DNA of 64,000 bases from Flavobacteriaceae bacterium EG-1 (GTDB lineage Bacteria; Bacteroidota; Bacteroidia; Flavobacteriales; Flavobacteriaceae), in the NCBI RefSeq assembly GCF_009649685.1, contig NZ_WJPK01000006.1, forward strand, positions 1-64,000, read 5' to 3'. The notes beneath the pieces were generated by a model. That model did no database searches, was not told the DNA's origin, and saw nothing but the letters and a program-made list of their open reading frames with translations. The stretch's first letter is position 1. Every line of letters starts with the position of its first letter. A program made the translations under genes and the position numbers. Of this stretch, positions 29,022 through 37,787 are shown piece by piece.

Positions 29022-29750
29022 CTAAAAATAACTTAAAAATTCCTTCTTTCTAGAAGCTGAGACTAGAAGTTCTTTTCCATTAGAGACCACAACACTACCT
29101 CCTTTTCCTTTACGGTAGTTTACCACTTCATTTATATTAACCAAATATGATTTATGAATACGTGCAAAGGCAAATTCCGCCAGTGCTTCTTCAAAATATT
29201 TCAATGTTTTACTAACCAAAATTTTCTTGTTTTCAAGATAAATTTCTGTGTAATTATCATCGGCTTTACAGTATAAAATATCAGTAACATTAAGCACTTG
29301 AAAACCGTCTTGTTGCGGAATAGTAATCTTACCAACAACGCTTTTTATTTTTGGAGTTAACACTTTGTCCTCCAAATCAACTTCCTTGGAGATTATTTCT
29401 GCAACATAATTCACTGCCTTTATAAGTTCATCTATATTAATTGGTTTCATTAAATAATACGCCGCGTGATTGTTTAGAGCATCTACAGCATATTGATTAT
29501 AAGCCGTAACAAAAACAGTTTCAAAACTTCTTTCCGGCACTTGATCTAACAAATCAAAAGCATTGCCAAAAGGCATCTCTACATCCAAAAACACTAAATC
29601 AAGTTCATTTTTATTAATTAAATCAAGTCCTTCTTTTATGCTTGACGCCTCACCCAGTAAAGTAACATCGGGGCAATATTTTTCTAAATAATTCCTTAGA
29701 ATTTCACGGCTATTAGCCTCATCTTCAATTATTATCGCTTTTAGTATCAT
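29022..29750 (-). CDS. LytTR-family response regulator
   Basis: The 242-residue protein has an N-terminal receiver domain with acidic pocket Glu9/Asp10 and phospho-acceptor Asp56 (LVFLDVEMP), and a C-terminal LytTR DNA-binding domain (about 140-242; VTDILYCKADDNYTEIYL, FARIHKSYLVNINEV). Its start overlaps the kinase stop in a TGATG, so the pair is translationally coupled and surely forms one two-component system. LytTR regulators bind pairs of short direct repeats about two helical turns apart; such a repeat is present upstream of the kinase gene at 32068-32096. The regulon is unknown. Confidence 0.95.
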   Translation of the reverse strand: MILKAIIIEDEANSREILRNYLEKYCPDVTLLGEASSIKEGLDLINKNELDLVFLDVEMPFGNAFDLLDQVPERSFETVFVTAYNQYAVDALNNHAAYYLMKPINIDELIKAVNYVAEIISKEVDLEDKVLTPKIKSVVGKITIPQQDGFQVLNVTDILYCKADDNYTEIYLENKKILVSKTLKYFEEALAEFAFARIHKSYLVNINEVVNYRKGKGGSVVVSNGKELLVSASRKKEFLSYF

Positions 29751-31951
29751 CAGTCTTTTTTTAAGATAAGCGTTACTTTAGTTCCACTCCCGTCAAATTC
29801 TAAGTCGGTTATAGAAACATCAACCCGATCCTTGTACATATCATTTAATATGGCGACACGCTTTTTAATATTTCCCATCCCCTTGGATTTCTGTTTTTTC
29901 TGATTTTGAGTCTTTAAACTCGCCGATTTCTTGCGGCCAATTCCATTATCAGCAATAACAATCTGAATACAATCTTTAGACTTTGGAAGGACATTTATTC
30001 TTAAAAACCCTTTAACTTCTTTATAACGAAGTCCGTGCCATATGGCGTTCTCTATATAGGGCTGTAATAACATAGGTGGAATTTCGAAAGATGTAATATC
30101 AATACTATCATCTACCACCAATGAATAATCAAACTTATCTGGAAACCTTGAATGTTCTAATTTTACATATAATTCTAAAAGCTCTAGTTCTTTAGATAGT
30201 GGGATAAAATCTTCTTCAGAGTTCTCTAATACCGATCGCATTAAAGTAGAAAATTCGCTTAAAAACCTATTAGCACTTCGCTCATCATTTTTAGCGATAT
30301 AATTGTTTACCGAGTTTAAAGCATTAAATATAAAATGCGGATTCATTTGTGAGCGTAATGATTTTAACGCTAACAAATTATTTGCCAACTTTTGCTGTTG
30401 ATTACTTCTGTAAAAGAAAAAAGCAGCCACTCCCATTAGTATGATACCAGCAATTAAAGAATAGATAATCCATTGCTGCCTTTTTACACTCTCTCTCACT
30501 AATTGTTGTTCGGTAACAGCCAAGGCATATTTACTCTGCGATAGTTCACGTTCTTGTTCTAATCCACTTATACGACTTTGTTTTGAAGAGATTTCTCTAT
30601 TAAATCTTGCAGCCTGAGATATTTCTTGCTCTTTGCGCACATATAAGGTATCTACTACCGCCACATAATCTTGATAAGTCTTATACGCTTTCGTAAAATC
30701 ACCTTTTGATTCGTACAATTCAGACAGTTTTCTTGTTGCATCTTTTTGAACAACTAAATCATCTTCTAGACCTGCTTCGGCAATACTCTTTTCGAGATAA
30801 GGAATAGCTTCTTCATATTTATCTTGTGCGATATAAGCCCTTCCAATTTTATAATTAATTCGCTGCGATGATATTGAATCTAAACCTTTTAAATCTGACT
30901 TTTGTTCTACAATTGGAGCCGGCAAACTTTTTAGTTCTGTTAAGGTGTTTTTCCGCAACTTAATTTCTTCATCATATCTACTCTTATCATTGTAAAAATC
31001 TGCTACCTTTTCTTTTTCTTGAATTGCACGTTGGGGCGCCTCTTTACTGGCTAATTTAAGCGAATTGTTAAAATAACCTTCCGCTTCAACAGTTCTCCCT
31101 ACCCTGGCATAAGCATCGCCAATCTTAGAATTTAAATCTGTTACTTTGGGGGTAATCTGATTTTTATCTGCAACTTTCAATCCTTCTTCATAAAAAGATA
31201 CAGCCTTATTAATGTCATTTTTACCTTTATAAACATCACCCAACAGTTCATATAATTCTGTTCGTTGATACGGAATCATATAATTGATTTCTAATAAGGG
31301 ATTTAATGTTTTTTCAGCATTATCAAAATTTTTATTTAAGATATATGCTCTACCGAGCAATAGCGCTGTACGAATTGTTTTATTTGCATCTTGAGCATCA
31401 TTAAAACTCGAAATAGCCAAATCATATTGCTGATAATATTGATATACTTCACCAAGTGTGCTTAAAGATTTTGCTAATTGCTTTTTGTTAGCATTTGTAC
31501 CAAGTTCAGAAATTGATTGTGATATAAAATCAATACTTTTTTCAATATCAACTCTTTTATATTGATTCGCTGAATCTAAAAATGACTGATGCTCTGAAAT
31601 TCCAAGTTTTGTAGTAGACCTTTTGCTAACACCTGCTACAGTATCATTATCATATCCTGCCACCAAAACCTTAATATCTTCATCATTCTTAATGATATAA
31701 CGTAAAGTTTCAATATCGGCATGTCTAAAAATAAGCTCATCCCCCACAGTTACTGTAAGTTTAAATTCACCTTGATTATTCGTGTGCGTATATGCACCGC
31801 CATCTGTAGTAACAGCTACACCCGAAATTGGCGAATAGCTTTCTTTCGCCAATACCGAACCTTTAATTTCGATTTTTGAAGTTTGCTGCTGTGCAAGGCT
31901 AAAATTATAGCTCAAAAGCAAGATTAAAAAAATATGGATAATTCTTTTCAT
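29750..31951 (-). CDS. TPR-containing LytS-type sensor histidine kinase with N-terminal carboxypeptidase-regulatory-like domain
   Basis: The 733-residue protein has a signal peptide (ending SLAQQ), a carboxypeptidase-regulatory-like beta domain (about 27-100; PISGVAVTTDGGAYTHTNNQ), several tetratricopeptide repeats (about 105-430), a coiled coil (about 440-490), one membrane helix (494-515), a His_kinase dimerisation domain with phospho-acceptor His539 (QMNPHFIFNALNS), and an ATPase domain with an N box (ENAIWHGL) and DNGIGRK. The TPRs face the periplasm in this topology and probably sense a protein or envelope signal. It is coupled to the LytTR gene. The carboxypeptidase-like sensor domain ahead of the TPRs is not the usual arrangement of TPR kinases. 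Confidence 0.93.
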   Translation of the reverse strand: MKRIIHIFLILLLSYNFSLAQQQTSKIEIKGSVLAKESYSPISGVAVTTDGGAYTHTNNQGEFKLTVTVGDELIFRHADIETLRYIIKNDEDIKVLVAGYDNDTVAGVSKRSTTKLGISEHQSFLDSANQYKRVDIEKSIDFISQSISELGTNANKKQLAKSLSTLGEVYQYYQQYDLAISSFNDAQDANKTIRTALLLGRAYILNKNFDNAEKTLNPLLEINYMIPYQRTELYELLGDVYKGKNDINKAVSFYEEGLKVADKNQITPKVTDLNSKIGDAYARVGRTVEAEGYFNNSLKLASKEAPQRAIQEKEKVADFYNDKSRYDEEIKLRKNTLTELKSLPAPIVEQKSDLKGLDSISSQRINYKIGRAYIAQDKYEEAIPYLEKSIAEAGLEDDLVVQKDATRKLSELYESKGDFTKAYKTYQDYVAVVDTLYVRKEQEISQAARFNREISSKQSRISGLEQERELSQSKYALAVTEQQLVRESVKRQQWIIYSLIAGIILMGVAAFFFYRSNQQQKLANNLLALKSLRSQMNPHFIFNALNSVNNYIAKNDERSANRFLSEFSTLMRSVLENSEEDFIPLSKELELLELYVKLEHSRFPDKFDYSLVVDDSIDITSFEIPPMLLQPYIENAIWHGLRYKEVKGFLRINVLPKSKDCIQIVIADNGIGRKKSASLKTQNQKKQKSKGMGNIKKRVAILNDMYKDRVDVSITDLEFDGSGTKVTLILKKD

Positions 31952-32067
31952 ATTCCTATTACTACAACGTAAACTTAGAAGTTTTATGCGGTAATAAAAA
32001 ATAGCTCTTCCCCTAAAACAGGGAGTTTTAAGACCAAATAAAGAGTTTTACACAATCATTATTACCA

Positions 32068-32096
32068 TTTACTCACTCAAAAGGACACTTTACTCA
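32068..32096. promoter_or_regulatory. Direct repeat with 21-bp period, possible LytTR operator
   Basis: TTTACTCA occurs at 32068-32075 and again at 32089-32096, exactly 21 bp apart start to start, in the intergenic region between the divergent kinase/LytTR operon and the VWA lipoprotein gene. A further ATTACTCGT follows at about 32097. Period and position fit a LytTR-type site, but the bases do not clearly match a published consensus. Confidence 0.35.
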
Positions 32097-32159
32097 TTAC
32101 TCGTTTTATAAGAAATAATTTGATTCTAGTTTAGCCTAAGACAAATACAATTAAATACT

Positions 32160-33338
32160 ATGAAAAACACAAAACAATTTTTAATACTAAGCCTTATAGT
32201 AGCAACAATTTCAAGCACATATAGTTGCGAACTAACTCAAAAAAAGGTAACACCACAGCCTTTAATAGCCCAAGCAATGGTTAATGATGAAAAAGAAGCT
32301 AATAATACGGTAAAAATTGCATTGTTACTAGATACCAGCAATAGCATGGACGGCTTAATTAACCAAGCTAAGGCTCAATTATGGGATATTGTAAATGAAT
32401 TTACACATGCTAGATGTGGTAACGAAGCAAGACCAAATCTTCAAATAGCCTTATATCAATATGGAAATGATAATTTATCTTCAAGAGAGGGTTATATACA
32501 ACAGGTCTTAAATTTTAGTAGTGACCTCGATGAAATCTCAGAAAAATTATTTTCACTCACCACCAATGGTGGTGAGGAATATTGCGGAGCAGTAATCAAT
32601 ACTTCTTTAAACCAATTAGAATGGGGTAAAAACGCAGACAACTTAAAGATGATTTTCATTGCTGGAAACGAACCCTTTACGCAAGGTAAATTAAACTACA
32701 AAGATGCTGTTACACAAGCAAAAGAAAAAGACATAGTTGTGAACACAATATTCTGCGGCAATTATGAACAAGGTATAAATACGGAATGGAAAAAAGGTGC
32801 CACTTTAACTGGAGGCGAGTACATTGCAATTGATCACAATAGAAAAGTAGTACATATAGACACGCCTTATGATGACATTATTATCAAATTAAATTCAAAA
32901 TTAAATAAGACATACGTCTCCTATGGGTATTTGGGAGCTAAAAAAAGTAAAATGCAAATTACACAAGATAATAATGCTGCCGAAATGGAAGAAGCTATTG
33001 CTGTAAAACGGGCAGTGAGCAAGAGTTCACGACTATATTCTAACTCTAGTTGGGATATGGTGGATGCCGTATCCGACGATAAATTAAACATTGAAGATCT
33101 TAGTGAAGATGAATTACCTGATAATCTTAAAGGAAAATCTACTAAAGAAATTGAGAATTATTTATCTACAAAGCAATCTGAACGCATGAAAATTCAGAAT
33201 GAAATTCAAGAATTAAACAAAAAACGAGAAATATACATTGCTCAACATCAAAAACAAGATACTAAAGGCGAATTGGAAAATGCCATGCTAGGAGCTATTA
33301 AAAAACAAGCGGCAAAAAAGGACTACAAATTTGATTAA
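32160..33338 (+). CDS. VWA-domain lipoprotein
   Basis: The 392-residue protein starts with a lipoprotein signal (Cys23 in SSTYSCE) and carries a von Willebrand factor A domain (about 50-250) with a MIDAS motif DTSNS (residues 58-62), suggesting divalent-metal-dependent ligand binding. A Lys/Glu-rich coiled-coil tail follows (about 320-365). It sits alone downstream of a divergent intergenic region shared with a two-component kinase operon, so it is a candidate target of that system. The function is not recognised. It is followed by a bidirectional terminator at 33383-33420. Confidence 0.85.
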   Translation: MKNTKQFLILSLIVATISSTYSCELTQKKVTPQPLIAQAMVNDEKEANNTVKIALLLDTSNSMDGLINQAKAQLWDIVNEFTHARCGNEARPNLQIALYQYGNDNLSSREGYIQQVLNFSSDLDEISEKLFSLTTNGGEEYCGAVINTSLNQLEWGKNADNLKMIFIAGNEPFTQGKLNYKDAVTQAKEKDIVVNTIFCGNYEQGINTEWKKGATLTGGEYIAIDHNRKVVHIDTPYDDIIIKLNSKLNKTYVSYGYLGAKKSKMQITQDNNAAEMEEAIAVKRAVSKSSRLYSNSSWDMVDAVSDDKLNIEDLSEDELPDNLKGKSTKEIENYLSTKQSERMKIQNEIQELNKKREIYIAQHQKQDTKGELENAMLGAIKKQAAKKDYKFD

Positions 33339-33382
33339 AGTAAATTAATTATCCTTTAAAACATTGATTAGTGTAGTGTAAA

Positions 33383-33420
33383 ATGGGTCTATATTGAACA
33401 TACAATAGGCCCATTTTTAT
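33383..33420 (+). terminator. Rho-independent terminator after the VWA gene
   Basis: A 10-bp stem (ATGGGTCTAT with ATAGGCCCAT, one G-T pair) with a 12-nt loop is followed by TTTTTAT. On the minus strand the matching stem follows the convergent porP/sprF gene, with only a short T run, so it may act in both directions. Confidence 0.75.
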
Positions 33421-33424
33421 TGGA

Positions 33425-34435
33425 TTAATTTGCTGCAGGGCAATAACAATCATACTTTCTTTCAGCCTGACCAAAGTCGTAACCTACTGTAATTTGATGA
33501 AATCCACCATTATCAAAACGCACATTACCTGCTTGATAAGAATAATTATAAGAAACCATAAAATTCTTTATGTTAGCTCCTATAATTGGTGTAAACAATT
33601 GTAATCGTTGTTCTCCAAAATCGGCTCCATTTTGAAATTGAGCACCATCAAAACTCCGTCTATAGGAAACTCCTCCCCAAATACGTCCGAAATCAACATC
33701 TTTATACACTTTAGCATTGATATCCAAAGTTTTCTCCTTTGTAAAATCGGTCATTTGAAACAATACAGAAGGCTCAAATTGCCATTCACTTCTACCAAAT
33801 ATATATCCTGCAGAAACTAAATATCGACGTAAATTATCAATTACAGGCACATCACCTAATCTTCCAAAACGATATAAGCTTCGCTCTGTGGCTAAAAGGT
33901 TCATAATTGCAAAATGAGCATAAAACTCCATTTTACTATAAGAAAAACCTAAATCTAAATTAAAATAACCTTGGCTAATCTTACTTCCAACAATAGCCGG
34001 ATCAAATTCTACTGAGCGAAACTCACTCTCATCCAAACTACTTTGTAGATAAGTGGGACTTAAACCAAAAGATATTTGATTTAAATATCGCGCATCACCT
34101 CCTAATTTTAAATGATGTGCATAGGTAAGTTTAAAACCTGTTTGCGAATGATATCCGTTTGCGTCATTATAAAAAATTGCTCCAACTCCACTGTTAGATT
34201 CCCCTATTCTAAAATTCGCATTCAAAGTCTGTAAATTCGGTGCGTCTTCTACACTAAACCACTGTTTACGAACAGTTCCACGTATTTTACCACCTTGACT
34301 AATTCCTGCCATTGATGGGTAAACCAAATAATAATTATCTGCTAAATAATCAAAATAAACCGGTATTCCCTCCTGCGCCTTCGAAGAAAACACAAAGGCT
34401 ACCAATGCTAATAAAAGCAACAAACGCTGTTTCAT
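33425..34435 (-). CDS. Second PorP/SprF-family type IX secretion outer-membrane protein
   Basis: I place the start at the ATG at 34435, giving MKQRLLLLLALVAFVFSSKAQ as the signal peptide; an ATG 42 bp upstream would put 14 residues before it. The 336-residue product has the PorP/SprF order YFDYLADNYYLVYPSMAGIS, RKQWFSVEDAP, SGVGAIFYNDANGYHSQTG and successive beta strands of a barrel. Such proteins act with type B-CTD exoproteins in T9SS. Unlike the porP/sprF gene at 22657 it has no exoprotein gene beside it, so its client must lie elsewhere or its role is different. Confidence 0.88.
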   Translation of the reverse strand: MKQRLLLLLALVAFVFSSKAQEGIPVYFDYLADNYYLVYPSMAGISQGGKIRGTVRKQWFSVEDAPNLQTLNANFRIGESNSGVGAIFYNDANGYHSQTGFKLTYAHHLKLGGDARYLNQISFGLSPTYLQSSLDESEFRSVEFDPAIVGSKISQGYFNLDLGFSYSKMEFYAHFAIMNLLATERSLYRFGRLGDVPVIDNLRRYLVSAGYIFGRSEWQFEPSVLFQMTDFTKEKTLDINAKVYKDVDFGRIWGGVSYRRSFDGAQFQNGADFGEQRLQLFTPIIGANIKNFMVSYNYSYQAGNVRFDNGGFHQITVGYDFGQAERKYDCYCPAAN

Positions 34436-34477
34436 ATAATATAGATGTGGGGATGTTAAAGCTGGCTGAATATACAT

Positions 34478-34717
34478 TTATAACGATTGAATTGAAAGAT
34501 TATTATTTATAAAACCACCTTGTGGACCATCCCTAATTACTTATTTTCAAGAATTATTAAAAATCTTCTATAAAAACTTAAATAAGCCTACAATTTAGCA
34601 ACAAAAATGACATCTCGGATTTAAAACAAAACTTTTTCAACAAAACAAAGAAAGCTAGCTCTTAGAGTAATCATTTACTAATTTGAATGATGTATTTTTG
34701 TATAAAATAGAAGACTT
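34478..34717. other. Intergenic region with a candidate promoter for nfu
   Basis: The gap between divergent genes holds a perfect TATTTTTG at 34693-34700, about 18 nt before the nfu start, but no TTG is seen about 19 nt further upstream. No RNA gene was recognised. Confidence 0.45.
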
Positions 34718-35620
34718 ATGAAGGAGTTTAATATCACAGTTACAGAAACAAGCAACCCTGCCATTCTCAAATTTGAGACAAATCATATGCTTACACAGGG
34801 TAAAAATTATGAATTTAAAAATATAGATGAGGCAAAGGATTCACTATTAGCTCAACAATTGTTTTATCTGCCTTTTATCAAAACGGTTTACATTTCAGGA
34901 AATTTTATAGGATTAGAACGCTACGATATTGTGGAGTGGAATGATGTAAAAGATGAGGTTGCTCAGCAAATGGTTGAATATTTAAATGCTGGAGAGCCAA
35001 TTATTAATGACACAGACACGACGAAAAACATCGCTGCCACGGTTTATGCTGAAGTTACTCCGAATCCATCTGTAATGAAGTTTGTGTGCAACCGAAAAAT
35101 TGTTGCTGAGACCTTTGAATTCAAAAACATTGATGAAGCCAAAGAATCGGAACTAGCGAAAAAATTATTCCACTTTCCCTATGTAAAACAGGTGTTTTTT
35201 GATGAAAATTATGTTTCTATTACAAAATACGACGTAGCCGAATGGGAAGAAATTAATATGGAACTACGTGAATTTATTCGAACTTATTTATCTGAAGGTA
35301 ATGAGGTGGTTTCAAAAAACGCTATAGCATTTAATCAAACCATAGAAGATTCAACAACAACCGTAATATCAGAACTTGATGATACTTCTCAGCAAATAGT
35401 TGCTATTTTAGACGAATATGTAAAACCTGCTGTAGCCAGTGATGGTGGAAATATTCTTTTTCAATCTTATGAAGAAGAAACTAAAACGGTTAATGTGATT
35501 TTACAAGGAGCTTGTAGTGGTTGCCCTTCTTCTACTTTTACCTTAAAAAATGGAATTGAAACTATGTTAAAAAACATGATGGGCGATAAAGTAAATGAAG
35601 TAGTAGCCTTAAACGGTTGA
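34718..35620 (+). CDS. NifU-like Fe-S scaffold with two Nfu_N domains
   Basis: The 300-residue protein has two Nfu_N domains in tandem (about 2-92 and 107-195; both contain FKNIDEAK and a TKYD/ERYD-VAEW-like end) and a C-terminal NifU domain with the Cys266-x-x-Cys269 motif of GACSGCPSSTF. Nfu proteins bind and transfer Fe-S clusters to apo-proteins in the cytoplasm. The double N-domain is unlike the single one in most characterised Nfu proteins but has been seen in Bacteroidota annotations. A perfect TATTTTTG lies just upstream at 34693. The gene ends 70 bp before dodecin on the same strand. Confidence 0.92.
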   Translation: MKEFNITVTETSNPAILKFETNHMLTQGKNYEFKNIDEAKDSLLAQQLFYLPFIKTVYISGNFIGLERYDIVEWNDVKDEVAQQMVEYLNAGEPIINDTDTTKNIAATVYAEVTPNPSVMKFVCNRKIVAETFEFKNIDEAKESELAKKLFHFPYVKQVFFDENYVSITKYDVAEWEEINMELREFIRTYLSEGNEVVSKNAIAFNQTIEDSTTTVISELDDTSQQIVAILDEYVKPAVASDGGNILFQSYEEETKTVNVILQGACSGCPSSTFTLKNGIETMLKNMMGDKVNEVVALNG

Positions 35621-35690
35621 TAATTAACTATTAACTACTATTTTAATTGATATTTTAGTATCTTACTTGTTCACTTAAAAAACACTAAAC

Positions 35691-35891
35691 ATGTCGGTAT
35701 TAAAAGTAATTGAAGTATTAGCAAATTCAGATAAAAGTTGGGAAGATGCTGCAAACAATGCTGTAGCTCAAGCTTCAAAATCTGTAAAAAACATTAAATC
35801 GGTATATATTAATGAACAAAGTGCTACCGTAAAAGATGGAAAAATGGATAATTTTCGAGTTAACGTCAAAATAACATTTGAAGTTAAATAA
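35691..35891 (+). CDS. Dodecin family flavin-binding protein
   Basis: The 66-residue protein has the dodecin pattern (VIEVLANSDKSWEDAANNAV, KSVKNIKSVYI, FRVNVKITFEV). Dodecins form a dodecamer of small beta-alpha-beta subunits that stores or buffers flavin; the flavin-stacking Trp is residue 17 here. It is 70 bp downstream of nfu and immediately followed by a strong terminator. Confidence 0.92.
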   Translation: MSVLKVIEVLANSDKSWEDAANNAVAQASKSVKNIKSVYINEQSATVKDGKMDNFRVNVKITFEVK

Positions 35892-35911
35892 TTTTTTTCC
35901 TTAAAAATAAC

Positions 35912-35937
35912 TAAGCGCCTTTATGGCGCTTTTTTTA
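35912..35937 (+). terminator. Rho-independent terminator after dodecin
   Basis: The stem AAGCGCC with GGCGCTT and a 5-nt loop (35913-35931) is followed by a run of seven T. Confidence 0.9.
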
Positions 35938-36208
35938 TTCTAGAAATATACCGTTATAGCTAAATTACTTCTGTTGAAATACCAGTAAATTCTTGTTGAC
36001 TTATATCTTCAAAAAATGTATTCTTATTCGTAATAGCTAATAGGGTTAATTTACCTTTGTAGTGTAGCTAAAAGGAAACCACCTTTAACTCATTTGAAAG
36101 AAGTTTTAACCCTATTGCATTATTACTACTGATCTTAACAATAGTTTAAACATCTCCACTTGAATCATGCTTTTAATTTAGCTATGTTGTCGCAAATAAA
36201 ATATATAC
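35938..36208. other. Intergenic stretch upstream of mscS
   Basis: About 270 bp of AT-rich sequence separates the dodecin terminator from mscS. TACCTTTG near 36050 matches the -7 motif but has no TTG at the right distance, and a second weak site lies near 36182. No gene or structured RNA was recognised. Confidence 0.4.
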
Positions 36209-37030
36209 ATGGAAGAATTAACAGACTATCAAAAACATATAGACAATGCTATTAATTGGCTCTGGGAGGCTTTACCCAACCTAATTTTGGCTTTAATAAT
36301 TTTAATTGTTGGTATTTGGCTAACACGTTTTATTAATAAACTCGTAGCTAAATTTTTTGAAAAAGCAGATTATGATCAAACTCTTGAAACTTTTCTACAA
36401 AGTTTTATTCGAATTGCCCTAAAAGCCATACTCTTTGTCTTGGTTATTACGCAACTTGGTGTAAAATCCACCTCTTTAGTCGCTATAATTGGTGCTGCGG
36501 GTTTAGCAATAGGTCTAGCTTTACAAGGTTCACTTGCTAATTTTGCTGGAGGTGTTCTTATTTTACTTTTTAAGCCTTTTAAAGTGGGCGATTTTATCTC
36601 GGCACAAGGAGTTGATGGCACGGTAAAAGAGATTACAATTTTCACCACCAAACTAAACACTTTTGGTAATCAATTAGCTATTTTACCTAACGGACAATTA
36701 AGTAACAATAATATAGTAAACTATAATGCAGAAAACACCCGTAGAGACAAAATAGATGTTGGCATTGGTTATAGTTCAAATATTAAGAAAGCTAAAGACA
36801 TTTTACTCCAAATTTGCGCAGAGAATGAGAACATTCTTGAATTACCAGTTCCGGAGGTATATGTTGGTGAATTAGGTGACAGCGCGGTTAATTTAACTTT
36901 ACGTTTTTGGGCTAAAAATGAGGTTTTTTGGGCAGCTCATTTTCACGTTCTTGAAGAACTAAAATATCGTTTTGATGCTGAAGGTATTGAAATACCATTT
37001 CCACAACGCGTTGTGCATTCAAAGAACTAA
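36209..37030 (+). CDS. mscS: MscS-family small-conductance mechanosensitive channel
   Basis: The 273-residue protein has three N-terminal membrane helices (about 15-40, 62-85, 90-125), the Gly/Ala-rich pore helix (GAAGLAIGLALQGSLANFAGG), then the beta domain (FKVGDFISA, LPNGQLSNNNIVNY) and a C-terminal alpha/beta domain. The length equals the E. coli MscS core. It opens on membrane tension to release solutes during hypo-osmotic shock. Its end overlaps the convergent tsaB stop by 4 bp. Confidence 0.95.
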   Translation: MEELTDYQKHIDNAINWLWEALPNLILALIILIVGIWLTRFINKLVAKFFEKADYDQTLETFLQSFIRIALKAILFVLVITQLGVKSTSLVAIIGAAGLAIGLALQGSLANFAGGVLILLFKPFKVGDFISAQGVDGTVKEITIFTTKLNTFGNQLAILPNGQLSNNNIVNYNAENTRRDKIDVGIGYSSNIKKAKDILLQICAENENILELPVPEVYVGELGDSAVNLTLRFWAKNEVFWAAHFHVLEELKYRFDAEGIEIPFPQRVVHSKN

Positions 37031-37707
37031 TTTTTTGATTTGGGCTTTTGTATAATAAAATCTTTTAAATAAAAGGGTTCGAAATAAGCGACATTTTCAA
37101 AATCTGAAACAACAAATTTTTCATAGGCTAACCTACACATTTGTTTGGCTGATGGCACTATATCTATTTTATAAGAAAAATTTGTATGTTCAAGAACATC
37201 CTTACATTTTTCTGCTCCACTACCTACTAATACAACCTTGCCCTTTATTGCGTATTCACTAAAACTTTTACTATCAATTATTTCGGCATTTGTTTTACGA
37301 AGTAATTTTAAATTATTGTCATACACCTCGGAATAAACCTCCATACGCCTTGCATCCAAAAGTGGAATGATAAAATCTAAATCTGCAGTATTGGTTTGAT
37401 GAGCCATACTCTCTAATGTAGGTATGCTAATTAATGGAATATCTAAAGCAAAACACAAACCTTTAGCCGCAGAAACGCCTATGCGCAAACCTGTATATGA
37501 TCCAGGTCCTTTACTAACAGCAATTGCATCAAAATCTTCTAAAGACAATTTTGCTTCTTTAATTATTTCATCGATAAACAAGTGCAATTGTTCTGAATGA
37601 GAATAGTTAGGTGTATCGTGTTCTTTTATGGCAATTAGTTTCCCCATGTGAGAAACACTAACGGAGCAATTAGTCGTTGCAGTTTCAATATTTAAAATTG
37701 TGGCCAT
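37027..37707 (-). CDS. tsaB: TsaB (YeaZ) subunit of the tRNA t6A synthesis complex
   Basis: Starting at the ATG at 37707 (an in-frame ATG 21 bp upstream adds MAVYLQT, which is not typical) the product is 226 residues and begins MATILNIETATTNCSVSV. The ASKHA-fold marks are present: YSHSEQLHLFID, AVSKGPGSYTGLRIGVSAAKGLC and PLLDARRMEVYSEVY. TsaB works with TsaD and TsaE to make N6-threonylcarbamoyladenosine at position 37 of ANN-decoding tRNAs. Neither partner is in this window. A minus-strand terminator ends the neighbouring upstream tolC gene. Confidence 0.95.
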   Translation of the reverse strand: MATILNIETATTNCSVSVSHMGKLIAIKEHDTPNYSHSEQLHLFIDEIIKEAKLSLEDFDAIAVSKGPGSYTGLRIGVSAAKGLCFALDIPLISIPTLESMAHQTNTADLDFIIPLLDARRMEVYSEVYDNNLKLLRKTNAEIIDSKSFSEYAIKGKVVLVGSGAEKCKDVLEHTNFSYKIDIVPSAKQMCRLAYEKFVVSDFENVAYFEPFYLKDFIIQKPKSKN

Positions 37708-37730
37708 AGTTTGCAAATATACTGCCAAAT

Positions 37731-37767
37731 AAAAAAACCTGCTAGTTTCATTCGAAGACTAGCAGGT
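37731..37767 (-). terminator. Rho-independent terminator after the efflux operon
   Basis: On the minus strand the perfect 10-bp stem ACCTGCTAGT/ACTAGCAGGT (37767-37758 with 37746-37737) has an 11-nt loop and is followed by seven T. It ends the eight-gene efflux locus downstream of tolC. Confidence 0.92.
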
Positions 37768-37787
37768 GCTTTTAAAAATTATAAATT

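Noticed and set aside
31952-32159. Transfer RNA or small RNA gene in the divergent intergenic region
   Set aside because: No cloverleaf or conserved tRNA motif was seen, only a weak hairpin near 32015 and the direct repeat.
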